64,000 bases of DNA from Tomitella biformata AHU 1821 (GCF_000524475.1 NZ_BAVQ01000037.1:40008-104007), one strand, 5' to 3'. Positions 43,125-53,053 are shown, counted from the first letter of the stretch. Notes: generated from the sequence alone by a model not told the origin. Numbers and translations are program-made.

Positions 43125-46100
43125 CTACTTCTGCTTGGCCTCGGCCTTCGCCATGCCCCGCTCGACGGCCGCGGCGATCTGGCCGCGCAGCTCGGCGGCC
43201 GGCACGATCGTGTGCACCGAGCCGACCTCCTTCGCGCGGTCGATGTTGTGGATGGCCTCGAACTCGCTCGCCACCTCACCGAGCTTGGTCGAGCGCACCG
43301 CGGTCACCTCGTCGGCCAGCTCCACCCGCAGTCGCGAGCGGGCGGCGTCGGTGGTGGCGGCAGCCAGCTCGGCCTCGAGCTCACGGATCCGGGGATCCGC
43401 CTTGGTGCGGTTGTTGACGTCGCGGGTGAAGACGACCGCCGCCGCAGGCGCCCCGCCGAGCACCGAGGCGAAGGAACCCTCGATCGCGAGGACCTCCATG
43501 TTCTCGTTCAACGCTCCGGAGAACACGACGAACGCGCCGCCGTGGTAGCGGGAGACGACGCAGAACACGATGGGGCCGTCGAAGTTGACGATGGCCCGGC
43601 CGATCTCGGCGCCGTACTGCAGCTGCAAGTTCCGCAGCGACTCCGGGGAGCCGTCGAAGCCGGACAGGTTCGCCAGCACCACGACGGGGCGGTTGCCACT
43701 GGCCGCGTTGATCGCGCGCGCGGTCTTCCAGGAGGAGCTCGGGAACAAGGTGCCGGAGGTCCACTGGTCGGGCCCGTCCGCCGGGAACCAGCCCTTGCGG
43801 GGGATGGCCCGCGACTCGATGCCGACGATGGTGATCGGGTTGCCGCCCAGGTGGGCGTCGAGCACCACGGACGTGTCGCCGCCGACCATGTCCGCCCAGC
43901 GCTCGAGCGTGGTGTGGTCCTGGTCGACCACGGAGCGCATGACGGTGCGGATGTCGAAGGGCTTCTTGCGCTCGGCGTTGAACTCCGCGGAGAAGATCTC
44001 GCCGACCGTCGTGAAGTCGCTGCCCGGGTGCACATGCGGGTAGCTGCGGACGTCGCGCGTGACGGGATCGGCGGTGACAGCCTTGCGGGGGAAGCGCTCG
44101 CCGGGGGCGATGTAGGCGTGGGCGTAGTGCGCGAACAGCACCTCGCAGGCCGCGCCGAGGTTCGGCGCCCAGTACTGCGCCTGGCCGTTCGGCCCCATGA
44201 CGCGGTCGTAGCCGCCGATGCCGAAATTGTCCTCCGCGGAGACGCCGCCGGAGTAGTCCAGCGACTGTTTGCCGGTGAGCACCATCGCGCTGTCCGGGGT
44301 CATCACCAGGATGCCCTTGGTGTGCATCAGCATGGTCGCCTCGGCGTTCCAATACGGTTGCGCGCCAACGTTGATGCCCGCGACGATGATGTTGATCTCG
44401 CCGCCGGCCTGCGTGAAGTTGATGATCGCGCGCAGAGCCCGGGACACCCAGTCCATGTTCTCGGTGCCGGACTCCATCGAGATGGTGGCGCCGGAGGACA
44501 GGGTGAACCACTCGATGGGCGCGCCGATGCGCTCCGCGAGCGCGATCGCCGCGACGACGCGGGCGCACTCGGCCTCGGCCACGGTGCCCAGGGCGCGAAG
44601 GGGATCGCCGAACAGCGCGACCCGTGTCATGCCCTCGGGGTAGCGGCTGGTGGGGGTGGTGACCAGGCCGGCGATGATGCCGGCGTTGTTCTGGCCGTAG
44701 GGCCGGTCGACGGGGACCAGCACCGTGCCGGTCTTGTCCAGGTCGTGCTCGACGAACGTGCCCTCGGTGCCGGTGAGCAGCGGGATCAGCTCATACGGGT
44801 AGACGGTGCCGCGGGCGCGGGAGCGCTGGATCTTCTGCGTGTACTCGTCGAGGGGCTGCATCGGCTCGGTCGGCGGCTCGGTGACCGTCAGCACCACGCC
44901 GGCGCCGGGGCGGTAGGAGGCGCGGATGGCGACGTCGCGGGGCTCAGCGCCGGGCTTCTCGCGGATCGAGGCCATCAAGATGATCTGCTCGATGCCGGCG
45001 CCGACGGTCAGCGGGGCGAGGCCACCCGCGATGACGGACATCTGCTCCGCCGACAGGGTGACGACGGGCCAGATATAGAGCACGACGCGGTTGGCATCAT
45101 GTCGCCGGCGACTGGACCCGGTGCTGTGCTCGGCGGAGTTCTGCGTACGGCGGATGCCGTCGAGACATGCGGAGAGCATGCGCTCGAGGTCGGGCATCCC
45201 AACGATCTCGCCGTCGGCGTTCAGCTCGGGGGTGTCGTCGCGGACTTGGGCCATCGCGATGAGGCGCTCGTCCGACGGGTTCTCCCGGCCGGAGAGGTGG
45301 AACAGGTAGGTCTCCGGCGCCGCGGGCAGGCGGGTGCCGAAGAAGTTCTTCAGCCGCCACAGGTCCATGCGCTGCCCGGTGAGCGGGTGAATATCGCGGA
45401 TGATCAGCTGCTCACGGGGGCCCTCGGGCTTGACCCGGTAGGTGAACCGGTGGGTGGTGCCGCCCTCGGTGCAGACGGTGAAGGTGCAGCGGCGGAACGA
45501 CTTCCCAATACTGTGCCGAGCCAGCTCGCCACGGATCAGCTCGGAGACGGCGTCAGCGTCGTCAATGGGGTCCGCCCACGTGAGATAGACGTCGAGCACG
45601 AGGTTGGCGCGGTCGGTGATCGGCGCCGCGATCTCCTCGATCTGCGTGAGGAGCTTGCCCAGCTCGTGCTGCTGGCCCATCGCGGAGATCAAGTCCAGGT
45701 GCTCGTCCCGCAGCTGGTACTCGCCGGTGACGAAGTGCTGTCCACCGCGTTCGAGGCTCCGCACGTTCTCGAGATCACGGATCTCGTAGTAGCGCCGGGT
45801 GATGACCTCGAGCAGCGGGCCCGACTCCGCGGACGCGCGGGCGACATGCCCTGCCAGCAGATCGGTCAGCGGCTCTGGGGTGGAGGAGATCTCGGTGATG
45901 CGCTCGGCATAGTCGGGCGCAGTCGGGTTGGCGGTCAGTTGGGTCAGCACGCCGCGGATGCGGTCCATCGCGTCCTGGCGGGACTTGTCGATGCGCGGCT
46001 GGTCGAACAGGCGGTAGCGCAGGGTGCGCGCGGCGTCGCCGATCACTGGGTAGCGCAGCTGGGTGGCGAGGATCAGCCGGTCCAGCACGGGCGCGAACTG

Positions 46101-48680
46101 CTCGGTCAGTAGCGCGGCCTGCCCGGCGTCGGTGCTGGTGCCGTCGGAGAGCCAGCGGTTCAGGAGTGCGGCCACCACGGAGATCTGATTGTCCAGGCGC
46201 TGCTGGGACAGGAACACCCGGTAGACAGCCTCCTCAAGGGCCTGGCGGGCTCCCGGCGCAGCATCCTCGCCGAGCTCCAGCGTGGTGACGCCATAGTGGC
46301 GCAGCACGCGAGAGACATTCTGGCGGAACGACTCGGGCAGGCCCTCCCGGTCGAGATCGAGGGAGAGCAGGTACGAGTGGAAGTGCTCGCGGGGGCTGTG
46401 GACGCTCTCGACGCCCACCTCCTCTGCGGCGGTGGGACGGTTACGCGAGAGCTCGCACAGGTCCGCGAACGTGCGTAGCAGGGTCAGCTCCGCCGCCACG
46501 ATCCGCTCATCGTCGGGCAGCTTGGCGCGCAGTCCCTCATATTCGGTGAGGAGGGTGCGGGCGTGCTCGACGCTGACGTCGTAGCCGGTGACCATGGAGC
46601 CGAGCACGTCAAGCAGCGCCAGCGCGCGGCCGGAGCAATCGGCATCGGAATCGATTGTGCGGGTGGAGAACTCGATACGGGGACTAGCGGGGGCCGCGGC
46701 GACGTTTTCTTCGGAGACCGGGTCCACGCGCAGCAGCGGGGCCCCGGCGTCCACCTGGGAGTTCACCACGGCCAGGACCTCGCGCACGCGGCCAGCGATG
46801 GGGGCGCGCACCGCGGTCTCCATCTTCATGGACTCGAGCACGATGAGCACATCGCCGGCGGCCACGTCGTCGCCCACCGCGACGGGCACCGCGACCACGA
46901 CAGCCGGGGCGGGGGCGCGCACGACGCCGGCCTCGTCCTGGCTGATCTGGTGGCTGACGCCGTCGACCTCGACGAGGTACTGCGCGGCACCGGCGACGGT
47001 GACGACCTGGTGGCGCTTGCCGCCGACGATGGCAAGGCGGCGCTCGAACTCGCCGAGGCGCTCAATGTCGATCTCCACCTCGCCGCAGTCGCCCTCGAGG
47101 CGGTAGCTGCGCGGGCCGATCTGGCCGACGGTCAGCTCATAGCCCTGGCCCTGGTAGCTGAGCTCGACCGCGCGGCCGATGCTGTGGCTGGCGCGGGGAC
47201 GCCCGCCGCGGGCGGAGCTAAGGAAGTTGGTGCGCTCGACGGCCTCCTCGGCGTCGTAGACCTCGATGGCCGCGGTGAGCAGCGCGATCTCGGCGACCGG
47301 GGTCGGGCCGTCGGACGTGCCCGCGCCGGTCCGGTCGAGCCAACCGGTGTCTGCGGAGCCATCGAGCAGCTCCGGCTCGTTGAGCAAGTTGAGCAGGAAG
47401 GACTTGGTGGTGGTGCCGCCGTCGAGCACAACGGTGGTCTCGCGCAGCGCGGTCCGCAGGCGGGCGATGGCCTCAGAGCGGTCGCGGCCCCACGCGATCA
47501 CCTTGGCGACCATCGAGTCGTAGTCGGGCGGGATGACGTCGCCCTGCGCGATGCCGGTGTCCACGCGCAGGCCGGAGCCCAGCGGGAACTTCAGCAGTCG
47601 CACGGTGCCGGGGGCGGGCGCGAAGTCGTTGTCGGCGTCCTCGGCGTTGAGGCGGGCCTCGACGGCGTGGCCGAACTCGGCCGGGCAGTCGCCCTCCAGG
47701 GGGCGGCCGGTGGCCACGTGGATCTGCAGTTTCACCAGGTCGATGCCAGTGGTGAACTCGGTGATGGGGTGCTCCACCTGGAGGCGGGTGTTGACCTCGA
47801 GGAAGGTGAATAGGTCCTGGCTGGGCTGGTATAGGTACTCGACGGTACCCGCGCCCTGGTAGCCGGCGGCGCGCACGAGGTCCGCGGAGACCGCGCGCAG
47901 GTGGTCGGCCTGCTCCTGGGACAGCACCGGGGAGCTGGACTCCTCGATGACCTTCTGGTTGCGGCGCTGGATGGAGCAATCGCGCACGCCCGGGGCCCAC
48001 ACGTTGCCGTGCGCGTCGGCGATGATCTGCACCTCGACGTGGCGCGCGTCGGTGACGAGGCGCTCGAGGAAGACGACGGGGTCGCCGAAGGAGCGCTCGG
48101 CCTCGCCCTGCGTGCGCTCGAGGGCCAACTCCAGCTCGTCCTCGACGAACACCTTGCGGATGCCGCGGCCGCCGCCGCCGCTACGCGCCTTGATGATCAG
48201 CGGGTAGCCGATGGCCTGCGCGTGGCGCCGGGCGTCCGCGCGGGTCTCGACGGGGCCGCCGGACCACGGGGCGACTGGCACGCCGACCTTCTCCGCGAGG
48301 AGCTTGGCCTGCACCTTGTCCCCGAGCAGCCGCATGGCGTCGCCGCTGGGGCCGATGAACGTGATGCCGAGTTCCTTGCACAGGTCCGCGAAGACCGGGT
48401 CCTCGGCGACGAAGCCCCAGCCGACCCAGACCGCGTCGGCGCGCGCGCGGCGCAGGGCGTCGGCCAGCGCGTCGTAGTCGAGGTAGGCGCTTGCCGTGCC
48501 AGTCGGGTAAAGACAGACCGCGTCGTCGGCCTGGCGCACGAACATCGCGCGCCGCTCGGCCTCGGTGTGTAGAGCGATGGTCTCGATGCCGTAGTCGAAC
48601 TCCGCGTTCAGCTCTCGTACCGCCCGGATCAGGCGGACGGCGGCCTCACCGCGGTTGACTACTGCAATTCGCTTGAACAT
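43125..48680 (-). CDS. Giant single-chain acyl-CoA carboxylase (biotin carboxylase - BCCP - central - carboxyltransferase)
   Basis: This 1851-residue protein combines all parts of a biotin-dependent carboxylase. Residues 1 to about 460 are biotin carboxylase (KARSGGGGRGIRKV, EVNTRLQVEHPITEF). Biotin is attached at Lys619 in LESMKMETAV. A central region of about 600 residues resembles that of eukaryotic acetyl-CoA carboxylase. Residues about 1290-1800 are the carboxyltransferase (NMDWVSRALRAIINF, NRPVVVLANLSGFDG). It should carboxylate an acyl-CoA for lipid synthesis. Most Actinobacteria use separate AccA/AccD subunits, so this order is unusual. The ATG at 48680 is used; a TTG two codons upstream is possible. 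Confidence 0.92.
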   Translation of the reverse strand: MFKRIAVVNRGEAAVRLIRAVRELNAEFDYGIETIALHTEAERRAMFVRQADDAVCLYPTGTASAYLDYDALADALRRARADAVWVGWGFVAEDPVFADLCKELGITFIGPSGDAMRLLGDKVQAKLLAEKVGVPVAPWSGGPVETRADARRHAQAIGYPLIIKARSGGGGRGIRKVFVEDELELALERTQGEAERSFGDPVVFLERLVTDARHVEVQIIADAHGNVWAPGVRDCSIQRRNQKVIEESSSPVLSQEQADHLRAVSADLVRAAGYQGAGTVEYLYQPSQDLFTFLEVNTRLQVEHPITEFTTGIDLVKLQIHVATGRPLEGDCPAEFGHAVEARLNAEDADNDFAPAPGTVRLLKFPLGSGLRVDTGIAQGDVIPPDYDSMVAKVIAWGRDRSEAIARLRTALRETTVVLDGGTTTKSFLLNLLNEPELLDGSADTGWLDRTGAGTSDGPTPVAEIALLTAAIEVYDAEEAVERTNFLSSARGGRPRASHSIGRAVELSYQGQGYELTVGQIGPRSYRLEGDCGEVEIDIERLGEFERRLAIVGGKRHQVVTVAGAAQYLVEVDGVSHQISQDEAGVVRAPAPAVVVAVPVAVGDDVAAGDVLIVLESMKMETAVRAPIAGRVREVLAVVNSQVDAGAPLLRVDPVSEENVAAAPASPRIEFSTRTIDSDADCSGRALALLDVLGSMVTGYDVSVEHARTLLTEYEGLRAKLPDDERIVAAELTLLRTFADLCELSRNRPTAAEEVGVESVHSPREHFHSYLLSLDLDREGLPESFRQNVSRVLRHYGVTTLELGEDAAPGARQALEEAVYRVFLSQQRLDNQISVVAALLNRWLSDGTSTDAGQAALLTEQFAPVLDRLILATQLRYPVIGDAARTLRYRLFDQPRIDKSRQDAMDRIRGVLTQLTANPTAPDYAERITEISSTPEPLTDLLAGHVARASAESGPLLEVITRRYYEIRDLENVRSLERGGQHFVTGEYQLRDEHLDLISAMGQQHELGKLLTQIEEIAAPITDRANLVLDVYLTWADPIDDADAVSELIRGELARHSIGKSFRRCTFTVCTEGGTTHRFTYRVKPEGPREQLIIRDIHPLTGQRMDLWRLKNFFGTRLPAAPETYLFHLSGRENPSDERLIAMAQVRDDTPELNADGEIVGMPDLERMLSACLDGIRRTQNSAEHSTGSSRRRHDANRVVLYIWPVVTLSAEQMSVIAGGLAPLTVGAGIEQIILMASIREKPGAEPRDVAIRASYRPGAGVVLTVTEPPTEPMQPLDEYTQKIQRSRARGTVYPYELIPLLTGTEGTFVEHDLDKTGTVLVPVDRPYGQNNAGIIAGLVTTPTSRYPEGMTRVALFGDPLRALGTVAEAECARVVAAIALAERIGAPIEWFTLSSGATISMESGTENMDWVSRALRAIINFTQAGGEINIIVAGINVGAQPYWNAEATMLMHTKGILVMTPDSAMVLTGKQSLDYSGGVSAEDNFGIGGYDRVMGPNGQAQYWAPNLGAACEVLFAHYAHAYIAPGERFPRKAVTADPVTRDVRSYPHVHPGSDFTTVGEIFSAEFNAERKKPFDIRTVMRSVVDQDHTTLERWADMVGGDTSVVLDAHLGGNPITIVGIESRAIPRKGWFPADGPDQWTSGTLFPSSSWKTARAINAASGNRPVVVLANLSGFDGSPESLRNLQLQYGAEIGRAIVNFDGPIVFCVVSRYHGGAFVVFSGALNENMEVLAIEGSFASVLGGAPAAAVVFTRDVNNRTKADPRIRELEAELAAATTDAARSRLRVELADEVTAVRSTKLGEVASEFEAIHNIDRAKEVGSVHTIVPAAELRGQIAAAVERGMAKAEAKQK

Positions 48681-49189
48681 GCTCAATTTTCACCGTTCTG
48701 GTCGCTGCTTCTGGGCCGGGCTGGAGCCCGGAGTGGCCATGTGCGCTGTCTCGGATGCACTGTTGCGCGGCCTGGCGGCGGCTTCCGGACTGCCGGATTT
48801 GTGGGGAGCCGTCGGCCCCGCCTTGTTGCCCCCGCCTGGTAGCCCCGCCTTGTTTCCTCTGCCGTGGTCAATAATGCCGCATTGACTGCTCATTGTCATG
48901 TTTCCCTGCGGGCGTCCGCGGAAATGAATTGGACGCTTATGTGAATATTGAAAACCTCTGTGGCGCAGCGACTTTGGTTGAATTCTAGGAAGTTTATGTA
49001 ATTGAAAGCCCGTCAATTCCCTATTACTGTCGGGTATTATTTGCCGTACTGGCCGGTAGGTGATTGGTTACCCATCGGTATCCTGATTTCTACCGGCGAG
49101 TAGGGCTGTGTGTCGCATCACAGTGACCCTATAGGTTGACCGTCCAGGGGTGTGGCCGGACGGTAATCCCGCTCCAGGCATAGGTTGGA
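48681..49189. other. 509-base divergent intergenic region, partly AT-rich
   Basis: This gap separates the carboxylase gene from the gamma-lyase gene. I see no convincing gene: short frames lack ribosome-binding sites and recognisable products. Bases 48890-49050 are markedly richer in A and T than the surroundings and probably hold promoters. An inverted repeat GCCGGTAG/CTACCGGC lies at 49052-49059 and 49090-49097, and a Crp-like box at 49107-49122. I found no match to known SAM riboswitches. Confidence 0.55.
49107..49122. promoter_or_regulatory. Crp-like box TGTGT-N6-TCACA
   Basis: TGTGTGTCGCATCACA matches 9 of 10 fixed bases of the Crp/GlxR palindrome, with the mismatch in the left half. 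It lies 67 bases upstream of the gamma-lyase ATG, a position compatible with activation. Confidence 0.5.
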
Positions 49190-50392
49190 ATGGTGAAAAT
49201 CCCAGGGGAAGAGCAGGCAGGTCAGCTTGGTCCGATGAGCACCGCGGTGCACGTGGGCAACGACATCGACCCGGGCACCGGGGCCGTCCGCACGCCGCTG
49301 GTGCTGGCCAACTCCTACGCGTTGCCATATGACCCCTCGCAGATGAGCTGGTCCAATACCGAGGTGCCGTTCTACACGCGCAACAGCGGGGTCAATCAGT
49401 TGGCGCTGCAGCGCAAACTGGCGGCATTCGAGGGCGCGGAGGATGCGGTGGTCCTCGCCAGCGGTGTCGCCGCCTTGCATGCGGTGTTCTTCACGCACCT
49501 CAAGTCCGGGGACCACGTGGTGGTCTCCGACGTCAGCTATGAGGCGATCTTCCGCCTGTTCGCGGACCTCCTGCCGCGCAAATACGGCATCGAGGCCACG
49601 TTCGCGGACACCTCCGACCCCGACGCGGTGCGGGCAGCGTTGCGGCCGGAGACCAAGCTGGTGCACCTTGAGACCCCGGCGAACCCGACAACGAAGCTCA
49701 CCGATGTGCGGGCCATCGCCGAGATCGCCCACGCGGCCGGCGCGCTGGTCACGGTGGACTCCACCTTCGCGACCCCGCTGCTGCTGCGGCCGCTAGAGCT
49801 CGGCGCGGACCTGGTGGTGCACTCGCTGACCAAATACATCAACGGGCACGGCGACGCGATGGGCGGCGCGGTCCTGGGCGCCAAGGAGCTCATCGAGCCC
49901 ATCAAGGCCGACGCGATGGTGGATGTCGGCGGCGTGATCAGCCCGTTCAACGCGTGGCTGATCGGCCGGGGCGCCATCACGCTCCCGCTGCGGATGCGCC
50001 AGCACTGCGCCAACGCCCAGGCCGCCGCCGAGTTTCTCGAGGCGGACCCGCGCATCGCCTATGTCGCATATCCCGGGCTGGCGTCGCACCCTCAGCACGA
50101 GCTGGCCGCGCGGCAGATGTCCGACGGGTATGGCGGGATGATGGCGTTCGCGGTCCGGGGCGACCCAGACACGATGAACCGGTTCGTTGGCAACTTGCGG
50201 CTGATTACCTCGGCGGTGTCGCTGGGCCACGACGAGTCGCTCATTGTGCACGTCTCCGGCGATGGGCCGCGCGTGGCCGCCTACCCGCCCGAGTTCAAGA
50301 CGTGGGGCCACCTGCGCTTTTCGGTGGGTATCGAGGATGCGGCCGACATTATCGCGGATCTGCGGCAGGCGCTGGACGCCACGTTCGGCTGA
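49190..50392 (+). CDS. PLP-dependent trans-sulfuration enzyme (methionine gamma-lyase / cystathionine gamma-synthase type)
   Basis: This 400-residue protein is in the Cys/Met metabolism PLP family. EGAEDAVVLASGVAALHAVF binds the cofactor phosphate, VDSTFATPLLLRPLELGAD includes the aspartate that pairs with the pyridine nitrogen, and HSLTKYINGHGDAMGG holds the Schiff-base lysine. The end (VSLGHDESLIVHVSGDG) departs from the usual VSLGxxESL pattern only slightly. Which reaction it performs (methionine, cystathionine or homocysteine cleavage) cannot be read. The ATG at 49190 lacks a clear ribosome-binding site. It is monocistronic. Confidence 0.87.
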   Translation: MVKIPGEEQAGQLGPMSTAVHVGNDIDPGTGAVRTPLVLANSYALPYDPSQMSWSNTEVPFYTRNSGVNQLALQRKLAAFEGAEDAVVLASGVAALHAVFFTHLKSGDHVVVSDVSYEAIFRLFADLLPRKYGIEATFADTSDPDAVRAALRPETKLVHLETPANPTTKLTDVRAIAEIAHAAGALVTVDSTFATPLLLRPLELGADLVVHSLTKYINGHGDAMGGAVLGAKELIEPIKADAMVDVGGVISPFNAWLIGRGAITLPLRMRQHCANAQAAAEFLEADPRIAYVAYPGLASHPQHELAARQMSDGYGGMMAFAVRGDPDTMNRFVGNLRLITSAVSLGHDESLIVHVSGDGPRVAAYPPEFKTWGHLRFSVGIEDAADIIADLRQALDATFG

Positions 50393-50478
50393 GTGGGAAC
50401 CGCTCGGCTGAGTGTCGAATAGGCCACGACTGCGAGCCGGTGCCGAACAAACTGTGCCGCCATAGGACAATCGAGCTT

Positions 50479-52116
50479 GTGCGGATCAGTCGAGAGAGCG
50501 GTCAGGGCAGTCCCAGTGGGCGGCGGGCGTGGTTGGGCGGGATGGCGGCCATGTCTGCGCTGTTGCTGGTGCTTGCCGGATGCGGCGGCGGCGAGACGTC
50601 GGTGGAGAACGTGGCCAGGCAATTTGTCGCCGCCATCAACAGCGGCAACGCGGCCTCCGCGGCGAACCTCACTGATAACCCGGCCGCCGCACGGCCGGTG
50701 ATCGAGCAGATGCTGGCGGGGCTGCCCGCCGATGACGTGCGGTTCGAGGTGGAGCAGGCGTCCAGCACGGGCGGTGGCTCCGGCAATGTGAGCCTGCGGG
50801 CCAAGTGGGACTTCGGCAAGGACCGCACCTGGGAGTACACCACCGACAGCACGATGACGCAGCTCTCGATCGGGTGGCGTCTCGCGTGGGCGCCAGACTT
50901 GCTGGTGCCGGAGTTCAAGGCCGGTCAGACGGTGCAGCTGATTCGCACGGATGCGGCGCCGCCGAAAGTGCTCGACGCGAACGGCCAGCCATACATGGCG
51001 GAGCAGACCGTCAACCAGGTGCGGATAGACGCGTCGCAGACGCCTGATCTCGAGGACAGCGCACGGCGGCTGGCCGCCGTCATCGTGCCTGTGGCGCCGC
51101 TGGTGACCGCGCAGGTGCTGATCGACCGCGCCTCCTCGAAGTCCGGGCCGGTCGACGCCGTCGCGCTGCGCGGTCCCGACTTCGCGATCCTCGAGGGCTC
51201 GATCCGCGCGATCCCGGGCGTCAGCGTGGAGCAGGTGCCGAAGCTGGTGCTGGCCAACCCGAACTTGGCGTCGCCGGTCACCAGCGACATCGCGCGGCGC
51301 TGGCAGGCCACCCGGGACAACACCGCCGGCTGGGCCGTGACCATCACCGGCCCCGGCGGGGTTGTGAACCAGGTCGCCGGACATCAGGGCCCGCCGCCGC
51401 CCGACCTCGGCGTGAACCTGGACTCGCACGTGCAGCTCTCGGCCGTGAACGGCGTCGTCGGCGTCGGGCAGCCCGCCGCACTGGTGGCATTCCGGCCCTC
51501 GACGGGGCAGGTCCTCGCGGTGGCGCAGAACAGCCAGGCGGACGTCGAGGGGCAGGTGGGCTTGCAGCGGCTGGAGCCGCCCGGCGCGATCTTCAGCGCG
51601 TTCCTGCGGGCGGGCGGGGTGGACCCCACCTCGGCTGAGCAGGTGCAGAAGGCGGCCCGGCAGATCGGCCTCGGCGTCGATCTGCCGCTGCCCGGCTTCA
51701 CCGCCACCACCGGCAAGATCGGCGACGACGGACAACCCGTGGCCAGCGCGTATGGCATGGCGGTCGCGGCGACGACAATTGCCGACGGGAAGCTGCCCAG
51801 CCCCGCGCTGTTCACCGGCGACGCGGGCGAGGTGACAGGTCCCACGGAGGCGCTGCCGGGCGAGCTGCGTGACAACTACCGGCGGCTGATGGCGGACTCC
51901 GTGGCGACCGGCGCGCTCACCGTGCTCGGCGCGCATTCCGGCCTCAACGCTCTCACCGGGCAGGTGGAGTCGGATGCGGAGAACCCGCCGAGCTGGCTCA
52001 TCGGCATCACCGGCGACTTGGCGTTCGCCGTGTTCGTCGGGGCCACCGACGGCACCAGCAATGCGGTGATCGTCGCGGACCAGTTCCTCCGCGCGCTGGC
52101 GCGACCCCCGCTGTAG
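50479..52116 (+). CDS. Penicillin-binding-protein-like lipoprotein with degenerate active site
   Basis: This 545-residue protein has a lipobox (LLLVLAGC, Cys35), an NTF2-like MecA_N domain over residues about 40-160, a dimerisation-like region and a transpeptidase-like C-terminal domain. It resembles the mycobacterial penicillin-binding lipoprotein Rv2864c. Where active enzymes have PGSTFK, this one reads PGAIFS, so the serine nucleophile (Ala370) and lysine (Ser373) are both missing. KTGTAE is replaced by LTGQVES. It is therefore probably a non-catalytic binding or scaffold protein of the cell envelope. The GTG at 50479 is the first start giving a complete signal peptide. Confidence 0.83.
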   Translation: MRISRESGQGSPSGRRAWLGGMAAMSALLLVLAGCGGGETSVENVARQFVAAINSGNAASAANLTDNPAAARPVIEQMLAGLPADDVRFEVEQASSTGGGSGNVSLRAKWDFGKDRTWEYTTDSTMTQLSIGWRLAWAPDLLVPEFKAGQTVQLIRTDAAPPKVLDANGQPYMAEQTVNQVRIDASQTPDLEDSARRLAAVIVPVAPLVTAQVLIDRASSKSGPVDAVALRGPDFAILEGSIRAIPGVSVEQVPKLVLANPNLASPVTSDIARRWQATRDNTAGWAVTITGPGGVVNQVAGHQGPPPPDLGVNLDSHVQLSAVNGVVGVGQPAALVAFRPSTGQVLAVAQNSQADVEGQVGLQRLEPPGAIFSAFLRAGGVDPTSAEQVQKAARQIGLGVDLPLPGFTATTGKIGDDGQPVASAYGMAVAATTIADGKLPSPALFTGDAGEVTGPTEALPGELRDNYRRLMADSVATGALTVLGAHSGLNALTGQVESDAENPPSWLIGITGDLAFAVFVGATDGTSNAVIVADQFLRALARPPL

Positions 52117-52123
52117 ACCCGGC

Positions 52124-53053
52124 CTAGTACGCGGGCAGTCGGGATCGACGGGCTAGATTCACGAGCTCGCCAGCCGGGCCCTCCAGCTGCTGGGGGCCGC
52201 GCCACACCGCGCGCAGAGTGCGGCGCAGGTCCAGCCTCTCCACCTGGACCTCGTGGAGCTCGCCGGTGGTGATCCAGTGCGCGGTGGCCAGCGTGGAGAG
52301 CACTGCGGGGCCCACACCCGCGAGGACGCTTGTGCGCACCGCCGCGCTGCTGCCGAGCTGGAGCAGGGGAGCGGGGCGCTCGTACTCGTGCAGTGCCACG
52401 TCGAGCGTCGTGCGCGTGCCCGAGCCCGCCTCACGCACCACCAGGGGAGTGGCCGCCAGCTCGGCAACCGACAGAGGGCGGCGCAACCTCGCCCAGGGAT
52501 GCGTCGGATGCACCACGACTGTCAGCCGGTCCTGGCCCACCGGGATGGAGTGCACGGAGGTGGGCACGGTTGGCGACTCGACGAAGCCGACGTCGTGCTC
52601 GCCACTGAGGACCCGTTCGATCACCTCGCGGGAGTTCTCGACCCGCAGCTGGATCTGCACGTCGTGGTGGGCCGCGCGGAACTCGCCGAGCCAGGCGGGC
52701 ACCAGATGTTCGGCCACGGTCATGCTGGCCCCGATCTCCAACTCGCTCGTCCGCTCCAGGTGCAGCGCCGCTGCCGCGTCGAGCAGTCGGGCCGCGTCGG
52801 CGAGGACCTCGCGAGCCCAGTGCGCGATGACAGTGCCCTGCGGGGTGAGGCGGGAGCCGCGGGCACTGCGCTCAAGCAGCGGCAGCCCGAGGCGGCGTTC
52901 CAGGTCCTTGACCCGCCTGCTCGCGTTCGGCTGTGCCATGCCGACACGCCGGGCCGCCGCGCCCAGACTGGAGTGTTCATCGATGCCCACGAGGAGTTCT
53001 AGGACGGCGAGGTCGGGCCAGTCCGTGGTCTTGGGCGGGGGGTGCAGGTCCAT
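52124..53053 (-). CDS. LysR-family transcriptional regulator (YeiE/CysB-like context)
   Basis: This 309-residue LysR protein has a helix-turn-helix (ELLVGIDEHSSLGAAARRVG, QPNASRRVKDLERRLGLPLL) and an effector domain with SMTVAEHLVPAWLGEF and VVREAGSGTRTTLDVAL. The latter segment resembles regulators of the YeiE/CbbR kind. It diverges from the YeiH-like transporter gene by 101 bases, matching the yeiE-yeiH arrangement of other bacteria. It is probably the activator of that transporter, responding to a sulfur or organic acid signal. Confidence 0.9.
   Translation of the reverse strand: MDLHPPPKTTDWPDLAVLELLVGIDEHSSLGAAARRVGMAQPNASRRVKDLERRLGLPLLERSARGSRLTPQGTVIAHWAREVLADAARLLDAAAALHLERTSELEIGASMTVAEHLVPAWLGEFRAAHHDVQIQLRVENSREVIERVLSGEHDVGFVESPTVPTSVHSIPVGQDRLTVVVHPTHPWARLRRPLSVAELAATPLVVREAGSGTRTTLDVALHEYERPAPLLQLGSSAAVRTSVLAGVGPAVLSTLATAHWITTGELHEVQVERLDLRRTLRAVWRGPQQLEGPAGELVNLARRSRLPAY

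Noticed and set aside
43212..46112. A 966-codon plus-strand frame opposite the carboxylase gene
   Set aside because: It is a mirror frame of the biotin carboxylase gene, with repetitive Asp/Gly/His/Arg composition and no motifs or ribosome-binding site.
48690..49016. A 108-codon minus-strand frame upstream of the carboxylase gene
   Set aside because: No ribosome-binding site, no recognisable domain, and it covers the AT-rich probable promoter region.
48681..49189. SAM-type riboswitch before the gamma-lyase gene
   Set aside because: Hairpins exist but the conserved cores of the SAM riboswitch classes I know are not visible; a Crp-like box explains the region more simply.
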